A stretch of 64,000 nucleotides of DNA from Mercenaria mercenaria. Taxonomy: Eukaryota; Mollusca; Bivalvia; Venerida; Veneridae. A model generated the notes under the pieces. It had not been told where the DNA came from, searched no databases, and saw nothing but the letters and a program-made list of their open reading frames with translations. Location: contig NC_069367.1 of assembly GCF_021730395.1 (NCBI RefSeq), positions 20,520,501 through 20,584,500 on the forward strand, in the 5' to 3' direction. The position numbers and the translations under genes were made by a program. This document shows positions 26,301 through 37,074 of this stretch, one piece after another. Within the stretch, counting starts at the first letter, position 1, and each line of letters starts with the position of its first letter.

Positions 26301-28565
26301 AAAAAGTTGACCTAAACATAAAACTTAACCAGGAAATCTGATATTTTCTAAGTCCAAAAGATGCCATAAATCTTGCAAAAAGCAGGATGGAGTTATGTTT
26401 CTTGCTGTACAGGGTCAGCTTATGATGGTGAACAAGTGTTGCAAGTTTTAAAGGAATAGCTTTGATAGTTTAGGATAAAAGCTGACCTAAACATAAAACT
26501 TAACCAAGAAAACTGATTTTCTAAGTCCAAAAGGGGCAATAATTCTTGCAAAAAGCAAGATGGAGTTATGTTTCTTGATGTACAGGGTCTGCTTATGATG
26601 GTGAACAAGTATTCCAAGTTTCAAAGCAAAAGCTTTGATAGTTTAGGAGAAAAGTTGACCTAAACATAAAACTTAACCAAGAAATCTGATATTTTCTAAG
26701 TACAAAAGGGGCCATAAATCTTGCAAAAAGCAAGATGGAGTTATGTTTCTTGCTATACAGGGTCAGCTTATGATGGTGAACAAGTATTCCAAGTTTCAAA
26801 GCAATAGCTTTGATAGTTTAGGAGAAAAGCTGACCTAAACATAAAACTTAACCAGGTAACGCCGACGCCGACGCCGACGCCGACAACCGCTCAAGTGATG
26901 ACAATAACTCATCATTTTTTTTCAAAAAATCGGATGAGCTAAAAACCAACTGAAAAGTCCAAAATTTAATATACAGAAACTAATTTAATATACAAAACCT
27001 TTCATCTACTTTCAGTGACACACACCTTGTATGAGGATCAATTTCTCGAGCACCCTGTCTAACTCGAGTAATTCATACATTCTCGTCATGCTCATTTTCC
27101 TTCTATTTTCTATATAAAATTACAATTCAATTGCTGGGTGGAGCACAGATAACTTGACAGATCAAACAAGCCACCAGGTCCATGGGTATTAAGCTATTCT
27201 CTGTGCTACTGGTGAACTCAAGCAGGTTGATGCTTAAAATTTTGTGCATGCCATGAGAATTGCGTAACATAATCATGATAATTCTCTATCTACACTGTTT
27301 GTTGACCAGTACATCTGAGCTGATCATGAGACCGAATATTGATCAAAAGGTCAAGAAAGGTTTTTTTATCAATAACTGTTTGCATCAGATTAAAGCAACT
27401 ATGCAATTACAAATTTACTTATATCATTTTTCACAGGAGAACAAACTAGATCATTATGAAATCATACTAAGTGGAAAACTGTGAGTCTGTGTTGGAAATA
27501 GAGAACATGTTTTCAAAATGTGTGGAAAAAATTAATACAAAATCAGATATGACAGATGAAAATAAAAGTAATCAGATTTGACAAATCATAATAAAAGTTA
27601 TTTTTTTGTTTAATCTCAAAAGTGTGTTTAAGTACGAATCACCATTTCTGCCTATGGAAATGGGTAAACAAACTTATATTTCCTATGTTGGTTAATGTTT
27701 GGGTCTTAGTTTTATACCAAAGATGACAAAATGAATCTAGATTTATAAATCAATCTACATTTCTTTTAATGAAACAAACTGAACATTTTTCCTGAAAATT
27801 AAAGAAAGGGTTTTTCTATTACTTGACCTAGTGGCCTAGTTTTTTTCCTCAGATGGCTCACCTTCAATCTTGATCTATTTGTTACTTAAATCCATGGATA
27901 AACTAGAGCAAATTCCAAATAAAAGGAATTTATAATTACCCCGGGCCTTCCGAGGTCTGGTGCAGTTTTCCTATCTTTGGTTCTTGAGGTGTCTTCTGTC
28001 CTTCCATACGTAGCAATGGTCCCATTCCTGCCCCTCTGTATTTTTCCGCAACTTCTTCACCTCCGTAACTCACTTTCTGAGGTGGAGGTTGTTCAGGACT
28101 CAACTGTCCATAATTGTTCATTAGTTTATCCATTGTACCATGATTTCTTTCAGCATACTCCTCCGCATCATGGCCATGAACTTTATGAACAGGTTTTTCA
28201 TCCAGTGATAAATGTCCGTAATTGTCCATTAACTCTTTCATAGCACCACCTTTACTTTGATTGGCTATTTCTGAACCATCTCCTTTGACTGCGCGTGGAT
28301 GAACAGTTCTTTGTAAGGGAGGGTCTGCGTATCCGCCCATTATGTTTGACATAGAACCTTTGTTCTGCTCAGCATTTCTACGTCCCTCCTCGGTAACTGT
28401 TCGACCAGCAGGCCTAGGGGATTGATAGGAATCAGTTCCACTATAATCAAACCATTTTTCCATATTTCCCCGATTTCTATCGGCATAAGATGCTGCTTCG
28501 GCTGTGACCCTAGGATGAGGTTTTGGGGTTGGACTTGGTGTGTACTCTCCATTTATTGTTGTCAT
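23175..28565 (-). CDS. Gene A: repeat protein of about 315 aa, three coding exons
   Basis: I assembled this gene from three minus-strand exons: 28565-27940, 24141-23980 and 23334-23175. Exon 1 starts at MTTINGEYT and ends with two bases of a codon at a GTAATT donor. Exon 2 follows a TGTTACAG acceptor and ends two bases into a codon at a GTAAGA donor. Exon 3 follows a GCTTTTCAG acceptor and ends at TAG. Both junctions are phase 2 and rejoin in frame. The product has about seven degenerate repeats of 35-50 residues, each opening like RVTAEAA, KVHGHDAEEYAE or RTRPEA and containing a Gly/Met-rich centre such as GTMDKLM. It is hydrophilic, with no signal peptide, membrane segment or known catalytic motif. 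Genes C and D in this window are clear relatives. Introns 1 and 2 hold Helentron-like DNA. Function unknown; the exon structure is inference from splice sites and homology. Confidence 0.85.
23630..23856 (+). mobile_element. Truncated Helentron-like 3' end in gene A intron 2
   Basis: GTTAACAGTCAAACTGTTGA then GTGATCACAACAGCTCACCTTG, hairpin GAGCACTTTGTGCTC and GCTGACCTAA match the 3' end of the element ending at 45149. The 5' part is missing or unrecognisable. Confidence 0.55.
23980..24141 (-). CDS. Gene A coding exon 2, symmetric phase 2-2
   Basis: This is a 162-base exon, an exact multiple of three with phase 2 at both ends, so it could be skipped without shifting the frame. It encodes WDEDPPAVRTRPEAEAIADK and continues to QESVT. 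The RTRPEAEAIAD segment is the family repeat opening. The donor again gives an in-frame TAA if unspliced (CC followed by GTAAG). Confidence 0.82.
24184..25528 (+). mobile_element. Helentron-like family C, copy 1, in gene A intron 1
   Basis: It starts AACAAGAGCTGTCCGTTAGA (hairpin), GCGCTCCACTATTCGG, and ends CTATTCTCCAAATAGTGGAG then CTAA. Two kinds of core unit occur: GGGGCATAATTC units up to about 24780, then four units of about 178 bp with CTTGGTGACCTTGACCTTGG. Confidence 0.75.
25529..25919. other. Gene A intron 1 sequence between two elements
   Basis: About 390 bases without coding signal; the frame at 25673-25855 has no splice support. Confidence 0.5.
25920..26942 (+). mobile_element. 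Helentron-like family B, copy 3, in gene A intron 1
   Basis: Same ends and five units as copies 1 and 2, and nearly identical to copy 2 in the last two units, so recently spread. Four GACGCC-type microsatellite units lie near 26859-26884. Confidence 0.82.
26943..27706. other. Gene A intron 1 sequence, non-coding
   Basis: No exon-like stretch in the family pattern was found here. Confidence 0.45.
27707..27882 (+). repeat. Copy of a 175 bp segment also at 29328-29502
   Basis: From TAGTTTTATACCAAAGATGA to CTTGATCTATTTGT the two copies differ at only a few positions. This copy lies 57 bases beyond the exon 1 donor of gene A; the other lies upstream of the gene. Confidence 0.75.
27940..28565 (-). 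CDS. Gene A coding exon 1
   Basis: This exon carries 208 full codons plus two bases. It holds an N-terminal lead (MTTINGEYTPSPTPKPHP) and five repeats, of which the third to fifth end in a YG-L motif (DNYGHLS, NNYGQLS) like those in genes C and D. The donor overlaps an in-frame TAA (GG followed by GTAA), so reading straight through would stop after one more residue. The ATG was chosen because it is the first in frame and lies 74 bases after a plausible acceptor. Confidence 0.88.
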
Positions 28566-28639
28566 CTTTTTCTTTTTAGTATGAAAACAGTCAATACAAA
28601 TTTGTTTCTAAGACTTCAGTTTCACATTTGTTTTACTAC
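28566..28639 (-). other. Gene A 5' UTR segment with splice acceptor
   Basis: On the minus strand, CTTCTGTTTTCAG ends at 28640 and is followed by 74 non-coding bases to the gene A ATG. Genes C and D have an acceptor in the same relative place, which suggests a conserved 5'-UTR intron. The upstream exon and promoter were not located. Confidence 0.6.
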
Positions 28640-28789
28640 CTGAAAACAGAAGAAAATATGCAAAGTTTTAGTCATTAATAAACATAATAAGGGAACACTC
28701 TGCACAAAGGTTCTTTAAGATTATATACATATATGTGCCATACTTACTGCTGTAGAATATCAATATGTCTACAACCTAATGCATTCAAT

Positions 28790-29990
28790 TATGTACAACC
28801 TACCCAGAATCTCTTCAACATTATAGGAAGATTGCCAACATCTGACCTAGTCTGGCCCAATTTCAAACCTGAGATAAATTATATGAAGAAAAACATTCTT
28901 ACAAAGTTTTATAAAGACCTCTAAAGTATTAATATAGATTTTCTGAGGTTTTTTTTACATAATGACCTTATTTTTTACCATCAATAATAACACAATTTCA
29001 ATTTTGATACAGACTCTATAAAGACAAACATTCTGAACATATTTCATTAAGATCAGCTAACAAAATGTGGCCTCTACCCAGTTTTGAGACTGACCTAAAT
29101 GCTATTACAACAAACATTCTAACCACATTTCATGAAGATCAAGTAAAAATGTTGCCTCTAAAGTATTTTATATGTTTTTCCACGATTTGCCTGGAGACCT
29201 AAAAGAACCAAAATGAAAGTTGGAACAGACATGAAAATGACAAATCATCTGACCAAATTTCATGAAGATCAGGTAGGAAATGTGGCCTCTGGTGTTTACA
29301 ATGTATTTCTATGATAACCAAGTGACCTAGTTTTATACCAAAGATGACAAAATGAATCTAGATTTATAAATCAATCTACATTTCTTTTAATGAAACAAAC
29401 TGAATATGTTTCCTGAAAATTAAGGAAAGGTTTTTCTATTACTTGACCTAGTGGCCTAGTTTTTGTCCTCAGATGGCTCACCTTCAATCTTGATCTATTT
29501 GTCATAAAGACAAACATTTTGATAAGTTTTATGAAAATCAGGTGTACAAAGTGTGGCTTCTTAAATTTAAACTAGTGACCTAGTTTTTGACCAAAGATTA
29601 CCAAATCAAAAGCTTGACCTGGACTTTACAGAACATTGTGGACTCTATGGTTATATCAATCTGATTGAGGCCTCATGTTTTTTTTTCAATCTGACTTAGT
29701 GGCCTAGATTTTAGTCTTAGATGACTTGGTTTCAAACTGAACTTAGATGTAATAACGGCATACATTCTGAATCTGACGAGGTTTCATGAAGATCAGGTTT
29801 AAAATGTAGCATCTTCAGCTTTAACAAGGTTTTTCCTATATTTGACCTAGTCACTTGATTTTGAAGTATACATTCCATCAAAATTTTGACCTTAGAGTAG
29901 TAAAATTGTTGCCAACACACAACAATGGACACAGGGGTACCACAATAGCTACTCTTGAAGCCCTGCTCCGCAGCTATTCAATTTCTATTG
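28790..29990 (+). mobile_element. Decayed GCTCACCT-type Helentron-like element upstream of gene A
   Basis: Units with GTGACCTAGTTTT, CATTTCATGAAGATCA and GTGGCCTCT recur from 28840 to 29850. The end GACACAGGGGTACCACAATAGC is a worn version of the GGTGATCACAATAGCTCACC end seen elsewhere. The 5' end is not recognisable. Confidence 0.55.
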
Positions 29991-30024
29991 TGTGCATGCA
30001 ACCCATGATTACAATAGGTAAGAG

Positions 30025-30121
30025 TTAACAGCCACGCGCCACACTTCAGCAGTAAAACCACAGGTATTTTATATAGAATTTTATATAAAATAGACTCTAT
30101 TTTGACAGGCGTCACTGTTAA
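30025..30121. mobile_element. Possible 97 bp TTAA-target miniature element
   Basis: TTAACAG...GCGCC and, inverted, GGCGTCACTGTTAA close a short palindromic unit bounded by TTAA at both ends. The interior is AT-rich (ATATAGAATTTTATATAA). Confidence 0.35.
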
Positions 30122-33100
30122 TAGTCAGGATTTTCATGCTTTCTCAGTGACAATTTAAGGTTAAAAGGTAGGACTGGAGCAGGTCTTTAAGCAAACTGAA
30201 AGTACTAGGAAGGACACATTTTTTTGGGAAGAATCAAAAGAGTCCAATGTTTTCCAACATTCAAAACAAACATTTAGTTCTTTTATTTTTTACTATATGC
30301 CAAATTATGAATGGACCTACAAATCCAGCTAAACTGGACTTCATGTACGTTCTTAAAATCTGCACTCCTTGGCTTTTCGCAAAAACATGCACTACAAAAT
30401 TTCACCAAATAAAATGTTGCTATCAGTCAGTTTTAAGATTTTATCTGTACATGCATCCACAAATAATTTCCACCATTTAAGTTTTCTTCCTTAAGGATAC
30501 CTTGTTTAAATACACAATTGTCCAATTTGTTATTTCTGCTTAAATTACCTTGTCAATGACTTTTTAAAAGTTTTATGGCTTAAACTTCACACTTTGTAAA
30601 AATGGTGTAGCAATGAAAAACAAATAAAAAAGCAAAACTCCTGTTGAAGTAACCCTTATGACTGTAAAAACTGTCATCTTTTTTTTTTCAATTTTAGACA
30701 TAACTGTAATTTTTAAACTTTAAAGAGGCTACTGTAGTACAGCTTATTTTAAACCTCACAATGCTGAAAAACTACCCAATTTTTATAATCAAATCACATT
30801 AACTACTTCCTAGACGTGGCAACAGAAATATTCTTACTGCGAAATGATAAAATTTTGAAACAGACTCTGTTGACTACAATGTAGCTGTCACATACTACCA
30901 ACGTCTTCACCTGTGCTTTGCATAACATTCTTTCAGGTTTAAAAATGCTTCTTAAATGTGACTTGTAAAAGCTTCTTTAACATTTCAAAATGCTGAAACT
31001 TAAATTCAATGACTAAATCAAAAATCAATGACTCTTTTTTTTACAAAATGCTTAATTGTGTTACAAAATCATACATCCCAATTAAAAGTGCTCAAATTGT
31101 CATACAGGATCAAATCAGATGGTGCAACTACAAATGTACACTATCCAACACTATTTTCAGCTTTTAGACAAATATATAAAACACATTAAAATTAACAATT
31201 AATTTATTGTACATATATGCATCACAATGACAGATGTAAAATAATGAAGTTTTTATCTTTGGTTATAAAAAATTATACGAGAAACCAGGCAATACAATTT
31301 TTATGCAAATGATGCATCATGTCACAGCAATGTAACCATATGACACCCAAAATTTTCTATGCATCCTGTAAATTTTAGTAATGTAATACTGTCATTTTTC
31401 ATGTCAAAATAGACTATGATAACACAGCAACACTCATCTAAAAAGACTTCTTAACTAAATGAATATAAACAGTGGAAAAAGGTGTGTAACTTCTGAAAAG
31501 GCAAAGATGTGCGGGGTATGTATGACAATCAAAGTAGTTTCAATCCATTTCCACTTGTGTTTACTGAGCTAACAAACAAAATTTGCACAAACACTGCATT
31601 GTCAAAACAGAAGCATAACTGGAAAAACTTGTAATAAAACCTACACAATGCAAGTGACGTCAGAATATCACAGTGAATAAGTTATCCATTTTCCAAAGTG
31701 GTTACAGAGATACTAGCAAACATAAAACTCCAACCAAATCAGGATGCAGTCCATCCAAGACTGCAAGGAATGGCAGAGTGCAATATAGCTCTACCTACTC
31801 AGCTGAAAATTATTCATAAGCAAACTTTATGTCCCCTCCATCATTTTGAGATTACAATAATAATTAACAACTGACTTCCAAATGTCATAAAAAAAAGAGT
31901 TTCAGACTAGATTCGAAAGTCTGATCAATGGTAAAGTTGAATTCTGGTCTCGAAAACACTGTACAGCCTGGACCGGTATGTATCTTATCCATGCTCTAAC
32001 TCTAATGTGACACACTTTTATAGAATCTGATACAATATGGCAAACACTTACATAGAACCTGTGAGGAATTAGAGCTTTCCAATTCCAAATATTCCCCAAG
32101 CCAAATATGTTTCATAATTATGTAAATCTTGTTTTAAAGTGTCAGTAAAACAATATTGAACCATTTTTCATCATTTTCCTCATTCACTTCCACATAAAGT
32201 TACAGTAGTTTACAGTCATGAACTTGTTTCAGCACATTAACAGCAACTATCATGACTATGGTATCTGATTTTATACACGAGTTTCTTACAATTCTGGTTT
32301 AATAACAGATAGATCATTCATACAAAACTTCCTTTTAATAGCAAAACCTACACTCTTATTTATAAACCATTCATAAGAAATAAAATCATAAATTTCATTT
32401 TGTACAAATGGCTGAATCATTAAACATACACTTTTATTCTTTGACAAAATTGATTATTTGTCAAAACACAATTCAAACCTCAACAGCCTATGTATTATTT
32501 ATGTCCATATCTTTTTAAGTAAGCTAAATTTGTAAGGCCATTCTTAACAGTTGTTTTTCTAGCCAGGAATATAGAAGTAAATATGTATTAATGGTATTTT
32601 CTTGCTTTCACACAAACCTAAAAGAAAGACAGGAAACAACACTAAGATGGCCCTACTTGCCACCACTTCTGATAAAATATTTCTAAAGAAAACATTCCCT
32701 AGCATGTTGCTCCCAATATTATTGGATGACTAAGCTTTCCCCTTACATGCTTGATGCAGACAGCCAAATCAATTGGTAAAATGTCAAATTTGTCTCCCAA
32801 ATCATACAGAAATTCTTTAATCATGAACCTCTATTAAAGTGTTACTTTGTTGCACATTTTCTTTCAAGTAACAAATTAAAAAAAAAAACCCTGATTATTA
32901 ATTAAGTTAAAGTTGCAAGATGAATCTTGGACTAGATGTAGTTTTTATAGAATATAAAGAAAGAAAATACCAATACTGCCAGAAATGCTGCGTAACTCAA
33001 GACGTCCATTTTTTAGAACTTGTTGATTAGATAAAGATGTTTATCATTTGGCTACTAAAATCATGCCAGCTTCAACTGAAATGTTTGTTGTGACTCATAT

Positions 33101-34059
33101 GCTAAACATCTTGGATAAAGCAAAATCTTCATGGTTTGTTCACAGATACTGAATCAAATTGTATTTTCAATTAGTTAGTACTGAAATACATTAATATAAT
33201 TTACTTACGTACTGTTTCATGTGTAATCCTTCAGTTTGACACTAGAATTATAAGCGTAACTTCTTAATCCCTATATCTGTACTAATCTCCTGGTGGCTAC
33301 CTCATTAATGAAAATACAGCATATCCCCCTTTCTAAAATTTCAGCTTATCACTAAATACCAATATATATTCTATAATCTGGATAGATAAGAAATTTCCTA
33401 TTGAATTAACAGTAACTACAGACATTTATCAAACATTATTTTTACAACATCAGATTTTCTATACTATGACAAATGGTTTACCCTCTGGCAGACTTTAAAT
33501 AGTAGTATTCGTTGGAGCCTTTTTTTTCCGATGACACTTAATGTGACTACACAATACTGCACATCATTTAATGATATGCATCTTTTGCTATATTGCCTAT
33601 AGCCAAATACAAAGGTGTGGCAAAAAATATCAATTAACATTAGAAATGAAAATGTCAACACTTTTTTTTGTAATACTACAACTTGAAGAAAAAGTACAAT
33701 TATGTAAGAATTCAAATACCTTCATAAAATCATTTAACTAAACATCATTTACCAATATTCTGCTCCATGAATTTTTAATAATTATAGATACAAATTGTAC
33801 ATGTATGTTTTTTTTTGTAAAAGTTTAAGGACTTCTGTATGTTTAAATCAAAAGGATACATTTTTGTAGTACTTATCATTCTGTGTCAAGGACTTTTAAT
33901 TAGATAACATAAAACATAGTTACAGCCTAATTAATATTATATCTTAATTTATATGGAAAGTATTTATCATAATTATGCATATGAATAACACTGACTGTGC
34001 CAAATTTCTATAATGAACTTGTCCATCTTTAAATTTGGACAGTACCATTAACTGTTAAA
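30122..34059. other. Non-coding stretch of 3.9 kb
   Basis: AT-rich; no coding signal, RNA gene or element seen. Short frames at 30247, 31902 and 33464 have no family resemblance. Confidence 0.5.
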
Positions 34060-34210
34060 AGGGGTGCATACCAAAAAGATACTGACTGAATGGCGAACAG
34101 AGCAGATCATGATCAGACTGCACGGATGTGCATGCTGATCATGATCTACACTGGTCTCAAAGGCAGAAACAATCATGTCCAGCATGATAAGTATACAATA
34201 AGAGTTGGTT
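34060..34210. repeat. Small fold-back element
   Basis: AGCAGATCATGATCAGACTG, CACGGATGTGCATG and CTGATCATGATCTACACTGG form a near-palindrome. Its style resembles the larger fold-back at 56265-56499 (GACCAGACTGCGCGGATGCG). Confidence 0.6.
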
Positions 34211-34940
34211 TTAAGGTGCTGCAACACAGATAGATTAGTTCATACTGCAACTAATTTTCATGTGAATATGCATCAAAAGAACCAAGAAATATGATAATAA
34301 AATGTGCCAATATCTACATTGTATGCAGACCACTACAATTTTATAGATATTAGACATTTTCTTATATAAAGTTAAAACATTTTCCTCTCCATATACTTAA
34401 CTAAATCGTTCTTTTATATAATAAAATCTGTGTAAAGATCTGTTGGAAATATAGAAATTAAGCTATTTGTAAACTTACATGTAATACGATAATAATAACA
34501 CCAAAAATTATATATAAGTCCTTGATAACAATTGTTAATCTACAGTATACCATACCTTTTCATTACAAAATCATTCAATGAACATTGAAAGTGAAACTAC
34601 CTAAATGAAATAGGGTAAGAGTATAAATACCAACATTTCTCTAGTCAACCATATAAAACACTGATATATTTGCATTTTATTGCTGTGGTACATGAATAGT
34701 GTAATGTTTACAAGCAAACAATATGCAAATAATACAAGATCAATCAAACACAACCAATAATGTAAAGGAGAAAAAACCTAAGCATGTACCTGATTTTTTG
34801 CTTTATTTTTTTGTCAATTTAAGTTTGTCAAAACATTTTGAAGTACTGTCAAAAGAAAAAAATGTTTCGACTGAAGAAAAAAGTCATTATAAACAAAATC
34901 TAAAACTTTGTTATAACACATTTCAGAACTACAAAAGACA
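34211..34940. other. Non-coding stretch
   Basis: No gene or repeat recognised; the 77-codon frame at 34723 is lysine-rich low-complexity sequence. Confidence 0.45.
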
Positions 34941-35760
34941 GCCCTGCAGGCTGTAATGATCACCTGGCCCATTTCTTACCCAACATAACCTCGAACGATA
35001 TCTAGTTTGGTCAAGATTTCATAGAGAAACACATCCTGAACATGTCTTATGATATAGTTTTTCACCCAAGTGACCCTCATAGATTTTTAACGGATAATCA
35101 CTCTGTCTGACCATGTCTGGCGGAGATCAGGCAGACAAGAGCTCCTAGAACACGAAATGACCCCCTTGATACATTCAGTAACTGCACAAGGAACAGAAAT
35201 TATTTGGCGGCTATGCACTGGACGTTTGACATACTGACATCAAATCAATAATTATGGGTCATTTACCAGTCATAAGTGACCTCCGTATTAAATATGGTCT
35301 TAGACCAAAGCATTCACTAGTTATTTGGCAAAAAAGTTCATCTGTTCTGAGTCAATTTGACCTTGACCTTTGTCCTACTTGACCTCAAAATCAACAGGGG
35401 TCATCTGCTGGTCTTGATCAACCTCCCTCCTAGGTACAAGCATTCTCAGGTTATCGTACTGAAACGGTTTTGGGTAACTGTGACCTTGACCTTTGACCTC
35501 ACAATCAATAAGGGTCTTCTGCTGTTCATGACCAACCTCCCTATTAACTTTCATGAGCCTAGACCCAAGTGTTCTTGAGTTATCATCCAGAAACAGACTG
35601 GTCTATGGACCGACCAACATCTGGCATGAAAATGTTGCCTCTTTAGTGTTTACTTGGTCTTTCTATGATCTGACCTAGTGAATTAGTTTTTGCCCTAGAT
35701 AATCTAGTTTAAAACTTTACCTACATATCACAGAGATAAAAATTCTGACAAAATTTTTCA
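34941..35760. mobile_element. Decayed element with a second one nested at about 35136-35625
   Basis: The outer part has GATCACCTGGCCC, AACATAACCTCGAAC and GTGGAGATCAGG-like text that resumes as ATCTGGCATGAAAATGTTGCC after the insert. The insert starts GACAAGAGCTCCTAGAACAC and carries two TGACCTTGACCTTTG units. Ends are worn. Confidence 0.5.
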
Positions 35761-36071
35761 GTCATGGCGAAAGAGTTTCAAGACTTGTCTCACATCTGGT
35801 CAAATGACCCCGGATAACCCGTATGACATAATGGAAACTGAAATCATGTCGTAAAGGGTAAACAAAAAACAATTAGATATGTTTATTATGAAACTGAAAT
35901 ATTATGTAATGATCTGTATTAATTTTATTCTCTAGAATGGAGGAAAATATTGGACAAATTATTGTCCACTTCAGTTTGGAAGTCTAAGCAATAAGAGTCA
36001 GCTATTTTTTTCCTTAAGTAAGTCCACCAGACCCATTCACAATTGGTGTGAAAATGTCTAAAAATAGTAAA

Positions 36072-36529
36072 AACAAGGAGCTGCGTTCAATAAACGCTTG
36101 ATGCCCCCAGTGGCATCCTTGTCGATAGATTTTGCACATAAGTCCGAAATGAGGTCAAGGTCAAACTGAGGTCAGGTGATGTCTGAAGATGAGTAATCGT
36201 CACAGGTTACATCTGCATTAATAGTATCAAGTCATTCTAGAAAGGGATATTGATGCTAGACGAAACGGTCCCATTTGGTTAACCTCGTACGGACGCACAC
36301 CCATACGATCCATGTATTAGGTGGTCATTCCAGTGTTTGAAAACAATAGAATGACCACTTAAGGAACAAAAGAATTAAGTGGTTACGGAATGAATACAAA
36401 GGATTTCTATTGACCTAGGTCACACCTCCTACCCCCTAAGGTACCAATCGTGTGCTTGGACGAACGAACGGACAGACGGACAGGACAATCACTATATGCC
36501 TCCCGCATCAGTAGATGCTGGGGGCATAA
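36072..36529 (+). mobile_element. Helentron-like element, GATGCCCCCAG type
   Basis: It starts AACAAGGAGCTGCGTTCAAT (hairpin GCGTT/AACGC), then GATGCCCCCAGTGGCATCC, and ends GCATCAGTAGATGC (hairpin) and CTGGGGGCATAA. GACGGACAGACGGACAGG precedes the end. An internal palindrome around GTGGTCATTCC / GGAATGACCAC-like text lies at 36322-36358. Same layout as the others, different sequence. Confidence 0.65.
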
Positions 36530-36614
36530 AAATGTAAAAAAAAAAAAAAAGCCTTGAAAAACTTTAAAGAGGCTTGTTATTGGCTTTTGCAAGGAAAAGC
36601 ATCTGATTGATCAA

Positions 36615-36777
36615 TTTATTTGTTTTGTTGGATTTAACGTCGCACCGACACATGATAGCTCATATGGCGACTTTCCAGCTTTAATGGTGGAGGAAGACCC
36701 CAGGTGCGACCTGGCTACTAGCGGGCACCTGGGTAGAACCACCGACCTTCCGTAAGCCAGCTGGATGGCTTCCTCAC
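36615..36777 (-). mobile_element. 5'-truncated SINE, same family as at 5802-6083
   Basis: On the minus strand it covers GAGGAAGCCATCCAGCTGGC to TGTCGGTGCGACGTTAAAT and a short tail, lacking the tRNA head. A perfect 13 bp target duplication TCTGATTGATCAA flanks it (36602-36614, 36778-36790). Confidence 0.85.
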
Positions 36778-37074
36778 TCTGATTGATCAAGATTTGTTAT
36801 GTTGTCACCCTATATTTAATACCAACCCTTGAACGTTAATTCATAGTGTGCTTGGGTACGAAATGTTAATGCATAGTGTGTTTAGGTAGAATTGCGTACG
36901 ATTCATTTAAATGGTTTAGTTCCACAGCTGTTTCATACACCCCACTGAATAACAAAGTATTAGAAAAATTCCCAATTAAAGGGGGGAGAAATCAAAATTT
37001 TGAGAAAAACAACATCAATTTTCACAAATTATTTGGCACCAGACCCATTCAGGTTTTTTAAAAATCACTGTAAC

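Noticed and set aside
22693-26799. Recurring antisense frames (KLTLYSKKHNSILLFA type) at several family B copies
   Set aside because: The core unit is close to 174 bases, a multiple of three, so the same chance frame recurs in each unit. Frames break at different places in each copy.
34723-34956. 77-codon lysine-rich frame
   Set aside because: Low-complexity AT-rich sequence without splice sites, family match or context.
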